A stretch of 64,000 bases of DNA, from the NCBI GenBank assembly GCA_000720995.1, contig JOEL01000008.1:124001-188000 (forward strand), read 5' to 3'. The position numbers and the translations under genes were made by a program. Under the pieces are notes generated by a model. The model saw only the letters and a list, made by a program, of their open reading frames with translations. It made no database searches and had not been told where the DNA came from. Positions 1 through 8,508 of this stretch are shown one piece after another; within the stretch, counting starts at the first letter, position 1; every line of letters begins with the position of its first letter. Source of the DNA: Streptomyces celluloflavus (GTDB taxonomy: Bacteria > Actinomycetota > Actinomycetes > Streptomycetales > Streptomycetaceae).

Positions 1-347
1 CGGCCGAGCACCCGCGCGCGGACGAGGGCCGTCAGCTCCGGGGGCGGCGTATCGGACAGCGGCGCCCGCACCTCGTCCCGTGTCCGCCCCGGCTCCGTCC
101 CGGCCCCCTCCTCGGGCGCGACCGGCAGTTTCAGATGCCAGCCCGCGTCCCGGCCGCCGGTGCGGCGCCGCAGCGTGATCCCGGCACCGGCGAGGCGCTG
201 GTCGGCGGTGTCGTAGTACACGGCGTCCAGGTGCTCGACACCCCGCGCCACCACGGCCGCGACCCGGTCCACACCGGTCAGGTCGGGCAGCCGGGTCTCG
301 TCGGTCGCCGCGTATTTCCGCTCGATCTCGCGCACGATGTCCGCCAT
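1..347 (-). CDS. CYTH domain protein (3' end outside window)
   Basis: The reading frame starts at ATG 347 and runs off the left edge, so only about 115 N-terminal residues are visible. The N-terminus carries the CYTH signature (VREIERKY, an ExExK-type motif at residues 5-12), followed by DAVYYDTADQRLAGAGITLRRR, here seen as the YYDT and LRRR elements typical of the triphosphate tunnel fold. CYTH proteins bind triphosphorylated substrates and metal; in actinomycetes the domain is often followed by a CHAD domain, which would lie outside the window. The substrate cannot be told from this piece. It is transcribed leftward and has its own upstream region. Confidence 0.75.
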   Translation of the reverse strand, partial: MADIVREIERKYAATDETRLPDLTGVDRVAAVVARGVEHLDAVYYDTADQRLAGAGITLRRRTGGRDAGWHLKLPVAPEEGAGTEPGRTRDEVRAPLSDTPPPELTALVRARVLG

Positions 348-886
348 ATCTCGAATCTAGTCGCGGGGCGGGCACGGAGGCGGGCCCCGCGCCCACCCAT
401 CCGGGGACCGGCCTGCGGGGCCCTGTTTCCCTGGCGGAGCGGCCGGGGAGAGCGGAGTGGCGCGGAGGCGGCGCGGCACGGAGCGCGGCGTGGCACGGAG
501 CGCGGTGTGGCGGCCGACGGGGAATCCGCGGGCGGCTCCCGGGAGATCACATGTCCGGGCGGCCGGGCCACGCCTGTGACACGAGGCGACTTACGGTGCG
601 CGACCCGCCGCCCACGAACGGTGGCGTCCGGCGCACACACGAACCCGCCCGGGGAGAGGCACCCGTGCACCCCCGCACCACGGCCGTCGCCCGGCGCGCC
701 CCGCTTTTGCGCACGTCCCGCGCCGGTTCCCGACCGCCGGGCACGGTCCGCGCATCAGCGTCCAGGGCGCGGCCCCGACGGCCGTCCCGCCCCCGTCCGT
801 GCGTCCGCCCGCGCCGCGCGCCTCTTCACCCGCCTCGCCGCCGACCGGGGCACCACGCACGCAAGCCCGCCGCACCCCGCCGTACA
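348..886. other. non-coding stretch upstream of the CYTH gene
   Basis: I see no convincing gene in these about 540 bases; the open frames here are GC-rich artefacts without start signals or recognisable products. The stretch should hold the promoter of the leftward CYTH gene. A 17-bp direct tandem repeat (unit beginning GGCACGGAGCGCGG) lies at 475-491 and 492-508. Confidence 0.5.
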
Positions 887-910
887 GGCGCCCCGGGCCC
901 CCGGGGCGCC
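887..910 (-). terminator. terminator hairpin after rodA
   Basis: A perfect 10-bp stem (887-896 with 901-910) with a 4-nt loop begins 2 nt after the rodA stop codon. There is no U tract, as is common for Streptomyces terminators. It would end the mre-mrdA-rodA transcript. Confidence 0.7.
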
Positions 911-912
911 CC

Positions 913-2127
913 TCACCGCGCGGCCGACACCGGCCGCTGCGCCCGGATCGACTGCAACAGACCGATCGCGATCCAGACGGCGAACATGGAGGTGCCGCCG
1001 TAGGAGACGAACGGCAGGGGGAGGCCGGTGACGGGCATGATGCCGAGGGTCATGCCGATGTTCTCGAACGCCTGGAAGGCGAACCAGGCGACGATGCCGG
1101 CGGCGACGATGGTGCCGTAGAGCTCGGTGGTCTCGCGGGCGATACGGCAGGCGCGCCACAGCACGACGCCGAGCAGGACGATGATCAGTCCCGCGCCCAG
1201 GAAGCCGAGTTCCTCGCCCGCGACGGTGAAGATGAAGTCCGTCTGCTGTTCGGGGACGAACTGGCCGGTGGTCTGGCTGCCGCGGAAGAGCCCGGAGCCG
1301 GTCAGCCCGCCGCCGCCGATCGCGATACGGGCCTGGTTGGTGTTGTAGCCGACGCCGGCCGGATCGAGGCTCGGGTTGGCGAAGGCGGCGAAGCGGGCGA
1401 TCTGGTACTCGTCGAGCAGGCCGAACTGCCAGATGGCGAGGCAGCCCACGACGCCGGTGCCCAGCAGCCCCAGGATCCAGCGGTTGGAGGCGCCGGACGC
1501 CATCAGCACGCCGAGGACGATGGCGCCGAGCACCATCACCGAGCCGAGGTCGGGCATCAGGAGGATGACGGCGACGGGGATGGCCGCGAGGCCGAGCGCC
1601 TGGACGACCGTGCGGTGGTCGGGGTGCGGGCGGTCGCCCGCGTCGACCCGGGCCGCCAGGATCATCGCCATGCCGAGGGTGATGGTGATCTTGGTGAACT
1701 CGGCGGGCTGGAGCGAGAAACCGCCCGGGATCGCCAGCCAGGACCGCGAACCGTTGATGGTGGAGCCCAGCGGCGTCAGCACCAGCAGGGCGAGGACGAC
1801 CGCGAGACCGAACAGGACCGGGACGGCGCCGCGCAGCGTGCGGTGGCCGAGCCAGATCGTGAGCGCGGCCAGCGCCAGCCCGATGCCGGTGTTGAGCAGA
1901 TGGCGCAGGAAGAAGAAGTACGGTTCGCCGTGGTTGAGTTCGGTGCGGTTGCGGGTGGCGGAGTGGACGAGCACCGCACCGATGAGCGAGAGCGCCGCGC
2001 AGGACAGCAGCAGGATCCAGTCCAGCTTGCGGACGACCGAGTCGCGCGCGGTGATCTTCCCCCAGGCACCGGGTTCGGGGGCGTAGCGCCGGATGGAGAA
2101 CGTCCGGGAGCTGTGACTGGCCGTCAC
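913..2127 (-). CDS. rodA: SEDS peptidoglycan glycosyltransferase RodA
   Basis: A 404-residue polytopic membrane protein of the SEDS family (called Sfr in Streptomyces). RodA polymerises lipid II into glycan strands during wall elongation or spore wall synthesis, working with the class B PBP encoded just upstream. About ten hydrophobic segments are visible, and the conserved SEDS stretches are present: LQPAEFTK around residue 140, PDLGS around residue 190 and the C-terminal LPFVSYGGTS. The GTG start at 2127 overlaps the mrdA stop in a GTGA arrangement, so the two are probably translationally coupled. A strong hairpin follows the stop. The first 25 or so residues are cytosolic and not conserved-looking. 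Confidence 0.95.
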   Translation of the reverse strand: MTASHSSRTFSIRRYAPEPGAWGKITARDSVVRKLDWILLLSCAALSLIGAVLVHSATRNRTELNHGEPYFFFLRHLLNTGIGLALAALTIWLGHRTLRGAVPVLFGLAVVLALLVLTPLGSTINGSRSWLAIPGGFSLQPAEFTKITITLGMAMILAARVDAGDRPHPDHRTVVQALGLAAIPVAVILLMPDLGSVMVLGAIVLGVLMASGASNRWILGLLGTGVVGCLAIWQFGLLDEYQIARFAAFANPSLDPAGVGYNTNQARIAIGGGGLTGSGLFRGSQTTGQFVPEQQTDFIFTVAGEELGFLGAGLIIVLLGVVLWRACRIARETTELYGTIVAAGIVAWFAFQAFENIGMTLGIMPVTGLPLPFVSYGGTSMFAVWIAIGLLQSIRAQRPVSAAR

Positions 2128-4262
2128 TCTTGCTGCCCCTCCTCTTCGTCCGGCAGCGTTTCCGACACCGGCTTGATGGGCTGGGCCTGGATCGTGCCGT
2201 CGCTCTCGATCTTGGGGAGCGAGGCTTGCGGCTGCGGGAGCAGCGCGGCCTTCTCGTCGATCTGCCCGCTGTCGTCGACGCCGTACAGCGCGTTGTAGAT
2301 CTTGCGTACGGCCGGGCCGGCGGAGCCGGAACCCGTACCGCCCTGGGAGATCGTCATCAGGACCGTGTAGTCCTTGGTGTACGTCGCGAACCAGCCCGTC
2401 GTCTGCTTACCGTAGACCTCGGCCGTACCGGTCTTGGCGTGCATCGGGATCTTGTCCTGCGGCCAGCCGCCGAACCGCCAGGCGGCGGTACCGCGTGTGG
2501 CCACGCCCGCCAGTGCGTCGTCGATCTGCCGGAGCGTCTTGGGGCTGTCCGGCAGTTTGCCGTGCGCGGTGGGCCGGATCTCCCGGATGTGCTTGCCGTC
2601 GGGGCTGACGATGGCCTTGCCGACGGTCGGGTTGTAGAGGGTGCCGCCGTTGGCGATGGCGGAGTAGATGGCCGCCATCTGGATCGGGGTGACGAGGGTG
2701 TCGCCCTGTCCGATGGAGTAGTTGACGGAGTCACCGGCCCGCATCTTCATGCCGGATTCGCAGTTCTCCTTGGCGATCTTCGATACATAGTCGTCGGCGT
2801 GCTCGCCCTGCGCGCACCAGCCGTCCTTGTTGGCCTGCCAGTAGTCCTTCTTCCACTGGCGGTCGGGAACCCGGCCGCGGACCTCGTTGGGGAGGTCGAT
2901 ACCGGTCTCCTTGCCCAGGCCGAACTGGTGGGCGGTCTTGTAGAACCAGTCCGCGGGGTGGGTGGGGTTGTTGCCGCCGTCCTTCTGCCACTGCTTGTAG
3001 GCGAGGTCGTAGAAGACGGTGTCGCAGGAGACCTCCAGCGCGCGGCCGAGGCTGATGGCGCCGTAGTTCTCGGACTCGAAGTTCTTGAACACCTGGTCAC
3101 CGATGTTGAACGCGCTGGTGCAGGGGTAGTGGCCGTCGAAGTCGTAACCGGCGTTGACCGCGGCGGTGGTCGAGATGACCTTGAAGATCGAGCCGGGGGC
3201 CGCCTGCCCCTGGATCGCGCGGTTCAGCAGCGGGTAGTTGGAGTCCTTGCCGGTGAGCTTGGCGTAGTCCTTGCCGGAGATCCCGCCGACCCAGGCGTTG
3301 GGGTCGTAGGTGGGGCTGGAGGCCATCGCCACCACCCGGCCGGTCTTGGTCTCCATGACGACCACCGCGCCCGCGTCGGCCTTGTAGTTGGTGCCGGTGT
3401 TCTTGTCGAACACATTGCGGGCGTCCTTCTGCGCCTGGTCCAGCTCCTTCTCCGCTATGGCCTGGACGCGGGCGTCGATGCTGGTGATGACGTGGGAGCC
3501 GGGCACCGCGCGGTCGCTCTTGGCCTTGCCGATGACCCGGCCGAGGTTGTCGACCTCGTAGCGGGTGACGCCGGCCTTGCCGCGCAGCTCGCTGTCGTAC
3601 GTCCGCTCCAGTCCCGACCGGCCGATCTGGTCGGAGCGCAGCAGCGGCGAGCGGCTGTCCTTGGCCTTGGTGATCTCGTCGTCGGTGACCGGCGAGAGAT
3701 AGCCGAGGACCTGGGCGGAGTTGGCGTCGCCCGGGGCGGCGTAGCGGCGGACGGCGGTGGGCTCGGCGCTGATGCCGGGGAAGTCCTCGGAACGCTCGCG
3801 GATCTGGAGGGCCTGCTGGGTGGTGGCCTTGTCCGTGATCGGGATCGGCTGGTAGGGCGAACCGTTCCAGCAGGGCTGCGGCGTCTTGGCGTCACAGAGC
3901 CGGACCTTGTTGCGGATCTCCTGTTCGGGCATGCCGAGCACCTGCGAGAGCCGGGCGAGGACGGCCTTGCCGCGGTCCTTTATCTTCAGCAGGTCGGTGC
4001 GGCTGGCGGAGACGACCAGCCGGGTCTGGTTGTCGGCCAGCGGTACGCCCCGGGCGTCGAGGATGGAGCCGCGGGTGGCGGGGTCGATGACCTGCTGGAC
4101 GTGGTTGCTCCGCGCCTGGTTGGCGTACTCCTTGCCGTTGCGGATCTGGAGATACCAGAGCCGGCCACCGAGCGTGAGCAGAAGCGAGAAGACCAGGATC
4201 TGAATCGCGATGAGACGGACCGTGACACGGGAGGTGCGGCCGGTCTCCGGAATATTGCTCAT
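2124..4262 (-). CDS. mrdA: penicillin-binding protein 2 (class B transpeptidase)
   Basis: A 712-residue PBP2, the transpeptidase partner of RodA. It has one N-terminal membrane anchor (about residues 14-35), a dimerisation/pedestal domain, and a C-terminal transpeptidase domain. The active-site serine lies in GSIFK (SxxK) near residue 360, the SxN element in DSVNYSIGQ, and the KTG element in HAKTGTAEV. Its length is normal for actinobacterial PBP2. The ATG start at 4262 is preceded by GGAGG at 11 nt. The start region is one copy of a 56-bp tandem duplication, so a second RBS-ATG lies just upstream. The gene follows mreD by about 105 nt and overlaps rodA. Confidence 0.95.
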   Translation of the reverse strand: MSNIPETGRTSRVTVRLIAIQILVFSLLLTLGGRLWYLQIRNGKEYANQARSNHVQQVIDPATRGSILDARGVPLADNQTRLVVSASRTDLLKIKDRGKAVLARLSQVLGMPEQEIRNKVRLCDAKTPQPCWNGSPYQPIPITDKATTQQALQIRERSEDFPGISAEPTAVRRYAAPGDANSAQVLGYLSPVTDDEITKAKDSRSPLLRSDQIGRSGLERTYDSELRGKAGVTRYEVDNLGRVIGKAKSDRAVPGSHVITSIDARVQAIAEKELDQAQKDARNVFDKNTGTNYKADAGAVVVMETKTGRVVAMASSPTYDPNAWVGGISGKDYAKLTGKDSNYPLLNRAIQGQAAPGSIFKVISTTAAVNAGYDFDGHYPCTSAFNIGDQVFKNFESENYGAISLGRALEVSCDTVFYDLAYKQWQKDGGNNPTHPADWFYKTAHQFGLGKETGIDLPNEVRGRVPDRQWKKDYWQANKDGWCAQGEHADDYVSKIAKENCESGMKMRAGDSVNYSIGQGDTLVTPIQMAAIYSAIANGGTLYNPTVGKAIVSPDGKHIREIRPTAHGKLPDSPKTLRQIDDALAGVATRGTAAWRFGGWPQDKIPMHAKTGTAEVYGKQTTGWFATYTKDYTVLMTISQGGTGSGSAGPAVRKIYNALYGVDDSGQIDEKAALLPQPQASLPKIESDGTIQAQPIKPVSETLPDEEEGQQE

Positions 4263-4366
4263 GGCGCGCAGCGCCTCCGTGAGGGGTGGTGGCCGGGCGA
4301 CGGGTGGGCGTTGCTCATGGGGCGCAGCGCCTCCGTGAGGGGTGGTGGCCGGGAGACGGGTGGGAT
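4255..4366. repeat. 56-bp tandem duplication covering the mrdA start
   Basis: Two head-to-tail units, 4255-4310 and 4311-4366, each begin TTGCTCATGG and differ at only a few positions. Each unit contains, on the minus strand, the RBS and the first codons of mrdA. Confidence 0.9.
4259..4318 (-). CDS. possible 19-residue leader peptide of mrdA
   Basis: The upstream copy of the 56-bp duplication contains its own GGAGG and ATG (4318). Translation gives MSNAHPSPGHHPSRRRCAP and ends at a TGA that overlaps the mrdA ATG (ATGA). The first three residues match those of MrdA because the start region is duplicated. It may be an accident of duplication or a coupling leader; nothing else supports a function. 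Confidence 0.3.
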   Translation of the reverse strand: MSNAHPSPGHHPSRRRCAP

Positions 4367-4367
4367 T

Positions 4368-5096
4368 TCACAGGCGCTTGACCCCCTTGATACGTCCTGC
4401 CTTGTTACGGGCCGACCTGGTGAGCAGGCCGCCTCGCTGGCCGCCGATCCGGGCCTCCCTGGGCATCCGGGCCGCCTTGGGCATCCGGCCGCGGCTGGCC
4501 TTGAGCCCGGTGCCGGTGCTGAGCCAGCTGTACCCCGCCTCGCGTCCCTTGGCGGTCCCGCTCTGCCCGCCGGTGCCGTCACCGGTCAGCGGATCGCCCT
4601 CCGTCCTGCGCGCCAGCGCCATCACCAGCGGGACGGTGAAGGGGGCGAGCAGCAGGTCGTAGAGGGTGGCGCTGAGCAGCAGCCCGCCGACGCCGACGTG
4701 CCGCGCGGCGGTGTCGCCGACCAGTGCGCCGACGCCGGCGTAGAGCAGGGTGGAGCCGATGGCCGCGCCGATGACGACCATGAGGGGGACCGTCGCCGAG
4801 CGGTGCTGCCCGGAGTCCGGTTTGGTCAGTCCCGCGAGGTAGCCGATGACGCAGAGCACCAGGGCGAAGCGACCGATGGCGTGGTCGGAGGGCGGCGCGA
4901 GGTCGGCGAGCAGCCCGGCGCCGAAGCCGATGAGGGCGCCGCCGACATGGCCGTAGACGAGCGCGAGGCCGAGCACGACGAGCAGCAGCAGATCCGGTAC
5001 GGCGCCGGGCAGTTGGAGCCGGCCGAGGATGCTGACCTGGATGACGAGGGCGACGACGATCAGCGGGGTCGAGAGCAGAATCCGGTTGATGCGCAT
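4368..5096 (-). CDS. mreD: rod shape-determining protein MreD
   Basis: A 242-residue membrane protein with about six hydrophobic segments, lying between mreC (3-nt gap) and mrdA as expected for MreD. MreD links MreC and the elongation machinery in the membrane. Recognisable stretches are the N-terminal ILLSTPLIVVALVIQ and the middle GFGAGLLADLAPPSDHAIGR. The C-terminal 60 residues form a very basic cytosolic tail (Arg/Lys/Gly-rich, with repeated KAAR/REAR-like pieces). This makes the protein longer than typical bacterial MreD of about 160-170 residues. Confidence 0.9.
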   Translation of the reverse strand: MRINRILLSTPLIVVALVIQVSILGRLQLPGAVPDLLLLVVLGLALVYGHVGGALIGFGAGLLADLAPPSDHAIGRFALVLCVIGYLAGLTKPDSGQHRSATVPLMVVIGAAIGSTLLYAGVGALVGDTAARHVGVGGLLLSATLYDLLLAPFTVPLVMALARRTEGDPLTGDGTGGQSGTAKGREAGYSWLSTGTGLKASRGRMPKAARMPREARIGGQRGGLLTRSARNKAGRIKGVKRL

Positions 5097-5099
5097 CGG

Positions 5100-6032
5100 T
5101 CAGCTCCTGGTGGAATCGCTCGCGGAGGGGGTGGCCGTGACGGTGATCGTCGGCGTCGGCGCGGGCTTGGCGGGCCGGGCCGGCAGGACGGTGTCGCGGG
5201 GGTCCTCGCGGGGCGGCTGGACGACGATGCCGACGATGTCGAGCTGGGAGAAGGTGACGTAGGGCCGGACCTGGAGGGTGCGGGTCAGGTCACCGTTGGC
5301 GGGCTCGACCTTGACGACCCGGCCGACCGGTACACCGGGCACGAACGGCTTGTCGGCGCTGGAGCCGAAGGTGACCATCCGGTCGCCCTTCTTGACGTCG
5401 GCCCTGCCGTTGAGGAGTTCGACGCGCAGCGACTGGCCGCCCTGGCCGTTGCCGAAGCCGATCTCGTTGGTGGTCTCCATGCGGGTGCCGACGGTGAACT
5501 CGGGGTCGTTGGCCAGCAGTACGGTGGCGGTGTGCGCGCCGACGGTGGTGACCCGGCCGACCAGGCCGTCGCCGTTGATGACGGTCATATCGCGGGCGAT
5601 GCCGTCGCGGCTGCCGGCGTCGATGGTGACGGTCCAGGAGAAGCCCTGGGCCGCGCCGATGGCGATGACCTCGGCGCCCTTGATGCCGTACTGGCCGGCG
5701 CCCGCGGTCTTGAGCATCTTGTCGAGTTCGGCGGCGCGGCTGCGGTTGCGGTCGGACGAGCCGAGCCTGGCCTTCAGGGCGGCGTTCTCGTGCTCCAGCG
5801 CGCTGATCCGGGTGTGCCGCTCGCCGGAGTCCCGTACGGCGCCGATGGCGTTGCCGACCGGGTTGACGGCGCGGGCGACGCCGTTCTCGATCGGGCCGAA
5901 GGCGGCGGCAGCGGCTCGGCGGGCACCGTCGAGCGGGGACTGCTCGCCGCCGCGGATGTCCACCGTGATCAACGCGAACGCGATCGCGACCAGCAGCACC
6001 AGCAGCAGCCGGCTCTCTCGTGTGTCCCTCAC
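5100..6032 (-). CDS. mreC: rod shape-determining protein MreC
   Basis: A 310-residue protein with one N-terminal membrane segment (LLLVLLVAIAFALITV), a coiled coil (around ISALEHENAALKARL) and two beta-barrel domains, as in MreC. It sits on the outer face of the membrane and connects MreB filaments to PBPs. I chose GTG 6032 because VRDTRESRLLLVLL is the conserved N-terminus, with GAGGAAGGA about 14 nt upstream. An in-frame GTG at 6083 would add 17 basic residues and has a weaker RBS. The C-terminus is a Pro/Thr-rich tail. mreD follows after 3 nt. Confidence 0.92.
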   Translation of the reverse strand: MRDTRESRLLLVLLVAIAFALITVDIRGGEQSPLDGARRAAAAAFGPIENGVARAVNPVGNAIGAVRDSGERHTRISALEHENAALKARLGSSDRNRSRAAELDKMLKTAGAGQYGIKGAEVIAIGAAQGFSWTVTIDAGSRDGIARDMTVINGDGLVGRVTTVGAHTATVLLANDPEFTVGTRMETTNEIGFGNGQGGQSLRVELLNGRADVKKGDRMVTFGSSADKPFVPGVPVGRVVKVEPANGDLTRTLQVRPYVTFSQLDIVGIVVQPPREDPRDTVLPARPAKPAPTPTITVTATPSASDSTRS

Positions 6033-6220
6033 GTGCGGCGGCCGTGTCCTTCCTCGTAGGACCGGCCGGCTGCGTGCCCGCACCGGTCTCGTTCGGGAGT
6101 TGAGCGTTGTGCCTGTGTGCGCGGTGCCGGGGTGGTGAAGTGTCAGTGCACCGTGCCTGTAGGGGTGTTGTGCCTGTATATCAGCGATCCGCCGGACTCA
6201 GTGGTCGGCGGCGCGGGGTG

Positions 6221-6268
6221 CCCGGCCCCGCCCCCGGGCGTCGTGTGACGCCTGCGGGCGGGGCCGGG
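6221..6268 (-). terminator. hairpin between mreB and mreC
   Basis: A perfect 13-bp stem (6221-6233 with 6256-6268) encloses a second 6-bp hairpin (GGCGTC/GACGCC with a GTGT loop). It begins 12 nt after the mreB stop. This fits mreB being made largely as a single-gene transcript with partial read-through into mreCD-mrdA-rodA. Confidence 0.7.
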
Positions 6269-6280
6269 ACCGGAGTGCTG

Positions 6281-7312
6281 CTACCTGCGGGGCTGGGAGT
6301 CGAGGACCTGCTGGAGCGCCTCGAACTCCTCGACGCACTTGCCGGACCCGAGCGCGACGGAGTCGAGGGGGTCCTCGGCGATGTGGATGGGCATACCGGT
6401 CTCGCGGCGCAGCCGCTCGTCGAGGCCGCGGAGCAGGGCGCCGCCTCCGGTGAGCACGATGCCGCGGTCCATGACGTCGCCGGACAGCTCCGGGGGGCAC
6501 TTGTCGAGGGTCGTCTTGACCGCGTCGACGATGGAGTTGACCGGTTCCTCGATGGCCTTGCGGACCTCGGTCGCCGAGATGACGACGGTCTTCGGCAGGC
6601 CGGAGACCAGGTCGCGGCCGCGGATCTCGGTGTGCTCGTCCTGGTCGAGGTCGTACGCGGAGCCGATGGTGATCTTGATGCTCTCGGCGGTGCGCTCGCC
6701 CAGCAGAAGGCTGTACTCCTTCTTGATGTGCTGGATGATCGCGTTGTCGAGCTCGTCACCGGCGACGCGGATGGACTGGGCCGTGACGATCCCGCCGAGC
6801 GAGATGACCGCGACCTCGGTGGTGCCGCCGCCGATGTCCACGACCATGTTGCCGGTGGCCTCGTGGACCGGCAGGCCGGAGCCGATGGCGGCGGCCATGG
6901 GCTCCTCGATGATGTGGACCTGACGCGCGCCGGCCTGGGTCGACGCCTCGATGACCGCGCGGCGCTCGACCCCGGTGATGCCGGAGGGGACGCAGACGAC
7001 CACCCGGGGGCGGGCCAGATAGCGGCGCTTGTGGATCTTCAGAATGAAGTAGCGGAGCATCCGCTCGGTGATCTCGAAGTCGGCGATCACGCCGTCCTTC
7101 AGGGGGCGCACGGCGACGATGTTGCCCGGCGTCCGCCCGATCATCTTCTTCGCCTCGGCACCGACCGCGAGGATGCCGCCGGTGTTGGTGTTGATGGCCA
7201 CGACCGACGGTTCGTTGAGGACGATCCCGCGGCCCCTGACGTACACCAGCGTGTTGGCGGTCCCGAGGTCGACAGCCATGTCACGGCCGATGAACGACAT
7301 GTTGTTCCCCAT
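6281..7312 (-). CDS. mreB: actin-like cell shape protein MreB
   Basis: A 343-residue MreB of normal length. Actin-fold nucleotide-binding motifs are visible: DLGTANT (phosphate 1, residues 15-21), [24 protein letters not shown] (phosphate 2) and [10 protein letters not shown] (adenosine). In Streptomyces, MreB is needed for sound aerial hyphae and spore walls rather than vegetative growth. The ATG start at 7312 has GGGAAGG 12-18 nt upstream; an internal Met5 is an alternative. The gene heads the mre cluster and is followed by a strong hairpin before mreC. Confidence 0.97.
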   Translation of the reverse strand: MGNNMSFIGRDMAVDLGTANTLVYVRGRGIVLNEPSVVAINTNTGGILAVGAEAKKMIGRTPGNIVAVRPLKDGVIADFEITERMLRYFILKIHKRRYLARPRVVVCVPSGITGVERRAVIEASTQAGARQVHIIEEPMAAAIGSGLPVHEATGNMVVDIGGGTTEVAVISLGGIVTAQSIRVAGDELDNAIIQHIKKEYSLLLGERTAESIKITIGSAYDLDQDEHTEIRGRDLVSGLPKTVVISATEVRKAIEEPVNSIVDAVKTTLDKCPPELSGDVMDRGIVLTGGGALLRGLDERLRRETGMPIHIAEDPLDSVALGSGKCVEEFEALQQVLDSQPRR

Positions 7313-7393
7313 GAGGATACGTCTGGCCTTCCCAACTTGAGCGAATGCTTACGGAGGTCGGCAGGTGATGCGCCATGCGGCGCGGAAGCTTCC

Positions 7394-7423
7394 ATCGTAG
7401 TCGTGTCGTCTTGCCCGCTCGAA
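7394..7423 (-). promoter_or_regulatory. possible mreB promoter
   Basis: On the minus strand, TTCGAG (7423-7418) and TACGAT (7399-7394) are separated by 18 nt and lie about 80 nt before the mreB start. The -10 is good and the -35 is poor, so this is only a candidate. The mreB upstream region (7313-7529) has no other gene. Confidence 0.25.
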
Positions 7424-7529
7424 CACGGTGGGCTCTTGCGCCATTGTCAGCTGTACACGCCTTCGCCCCCCTTAATGGGGACGTCGTGTCGCGGCGATAC
7501 GTTCCCCCGTTCAGGGCGCGGACGCCGAA

Positions 7530-7557
7530 GGGCGACCGAGGTATCCCTCGGTCGCCC
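7530..7557 (-). terminator. terminator after ndk
   Basis: A perfect 12-bp stem (7530-7541 with 7546-7557) with a TATC loop lies 33 nt after the ndk stop and separates ndk from mreB. Confidence 0.75.
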
Positions 7558-7590
7558 CTGGTCACAACGGGTTGCGCGGCTGACGATGCG

Positions 7591-8004
7591 TCAGGAAATT
7601 CCGGGAAAGAAAATCTTGATCTCGCGCTCCGCCGACTCCTCGGAGTCCGAGGCGTGGATCAGATTCTCCCGGGTGATCGTGCCGAAGTCCCCACGAATGG
7701 AGCCACTCGGCGCGGCGATCGGGTCCGTCGGACCGGCGAGCGCCCGCACGCCCTCGATCACCCGCTCGCCCTCGACGACCAGCGAGACGACCGGGCCGGA
7801 GGACATGAAGGCGACCAGCGGCTCGTAGAAAGCCTTGCCGACGTGCTCGGCGTAGTGCTGCTCCAGGATCTCGCGGTCCAGGGTGCGCAGCTCCAGGGCG
7901 CCGATCGTCCAGCCGGCCTTCTTCTCGATACGGCCGAGGATCTCGCCGACCAGACCGCGCCGGACCGCGTCGGGCTTGAGGAGGACGAGGGTGCGCTGGC
8001 TCAC
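7591..8004 (-). CDS. ndk: nucleoside diphosphate kinase
   Basis: A 137-residue enzyme that transfers the gamma phosphate between nucleoside triphosphates and diphosphates through a phosphohistidine. The catalytic histidine is in NLIHASDS near residue 117. The N-terminal LVLLKPDAVRRGLVGEI and the GAL(E)LRTL stretch are typical. The GTG start at 8004 has an AAGGAGT ribosome binding site. Length is normal. It follows DUF4233 and folC on the same strand but has its own 148-nt upstream gap. Confidence 0.97.
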   Translation of the reverse strand: MSQRTLVLLKPDAVRRGLVGEILGRIEKKAGWTIGALELRTLDREILEQHYAEHVGKAFYEPLVAFMSSGPVVSLVVEGERVIEGVRALAGPTDPIAAPSGSIRGDFGTITRENLIHASDSEESAEREIKIFFPGIS

Positions 8005-8152
8005 GAGAAGACTCCTTGTATACGAAAGACCGTCAGCGGGTGCCCTGAGGCTACATGGGCTGCCCGGCCGCCCGCGGCCCAGCCCCGGGCTCCGGCACGG
8101 ACCGTACGGCCCCGGCCGCCGGGCCCCCGCGCCGGACCGGCCGCCGGCGGTC

Positions 8153-8506
8153 CTACGCCGGGTCCGCCGCCGCCTCGGCCTGCGCCGCCCAGCGGGCCTT
8201 CGCCTCGTCGATCTTGCGGCCGAAGTGGACCGACGCCCACCACAGCGCCGCGAACACCGCGCCGAGGAAGAACATCGTCGGGACGACCAGACCGCTGGCG
8301 ATCAGCGCTATCTGGAGCGCCCAGCCCAGCTGGATACCGCCCGGCCGGGTCAGCATCCCGCACAGCAGCACGCACAGCAGCATCGCGATACCGCTGACCG
8401 TCCAGATCGTCGCCGCCGACAGATCGCTGAGCTGCATCGCGACCAGTCCGGCGAAGCCGATCACGAAGACCTCGCCGATCAGCGTGCTCGCACACAGGGT
8501 GCGCAT
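8153..8506 (-). CDS. DUF4233 membrane protein
   Basis: A 117-residue protein with three to four hydrophobic segments and a charged C-terminus (GRKIDEAKARW). It lies 2 nt downstream of folC and so is probably translationally coupled to it. The folC-DUF4233-ndk order is conserved in actinobacteria, and I recognise the family from its LCASTLIGEVFVIGFAGLVAM start. Its function is unknown. Confidence 0.8.
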   Translation of the reverse strand: MRTLCASTLIGEVFVIGFAGLVAMQLSDLSAATIWTVSGIAMLLCVLLCGMLTRPGGIQLGWALQIALIASGLVVPTMFFLGAVFAALWWASVHFGRKIDEAKARWAAQAEAAADPA

Positions 8507-8508
8507 GG

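Noticed and set aside
135-1031. Long open frames on both strands around the 348-912 gap
   Set aside because: Arg/Pro/Ala-rich translations with no RBS, no known motif and extensive overlap with rodA on the other strand; typical GC-rich artefacts.
2130-6059. A 1309-codon plus-strand open frame
   Set aside because: It is the antisense of mrdA, mreD and mreC, with Gly/Val/Asp/Leu-rich composition produced by third-position GC bias.
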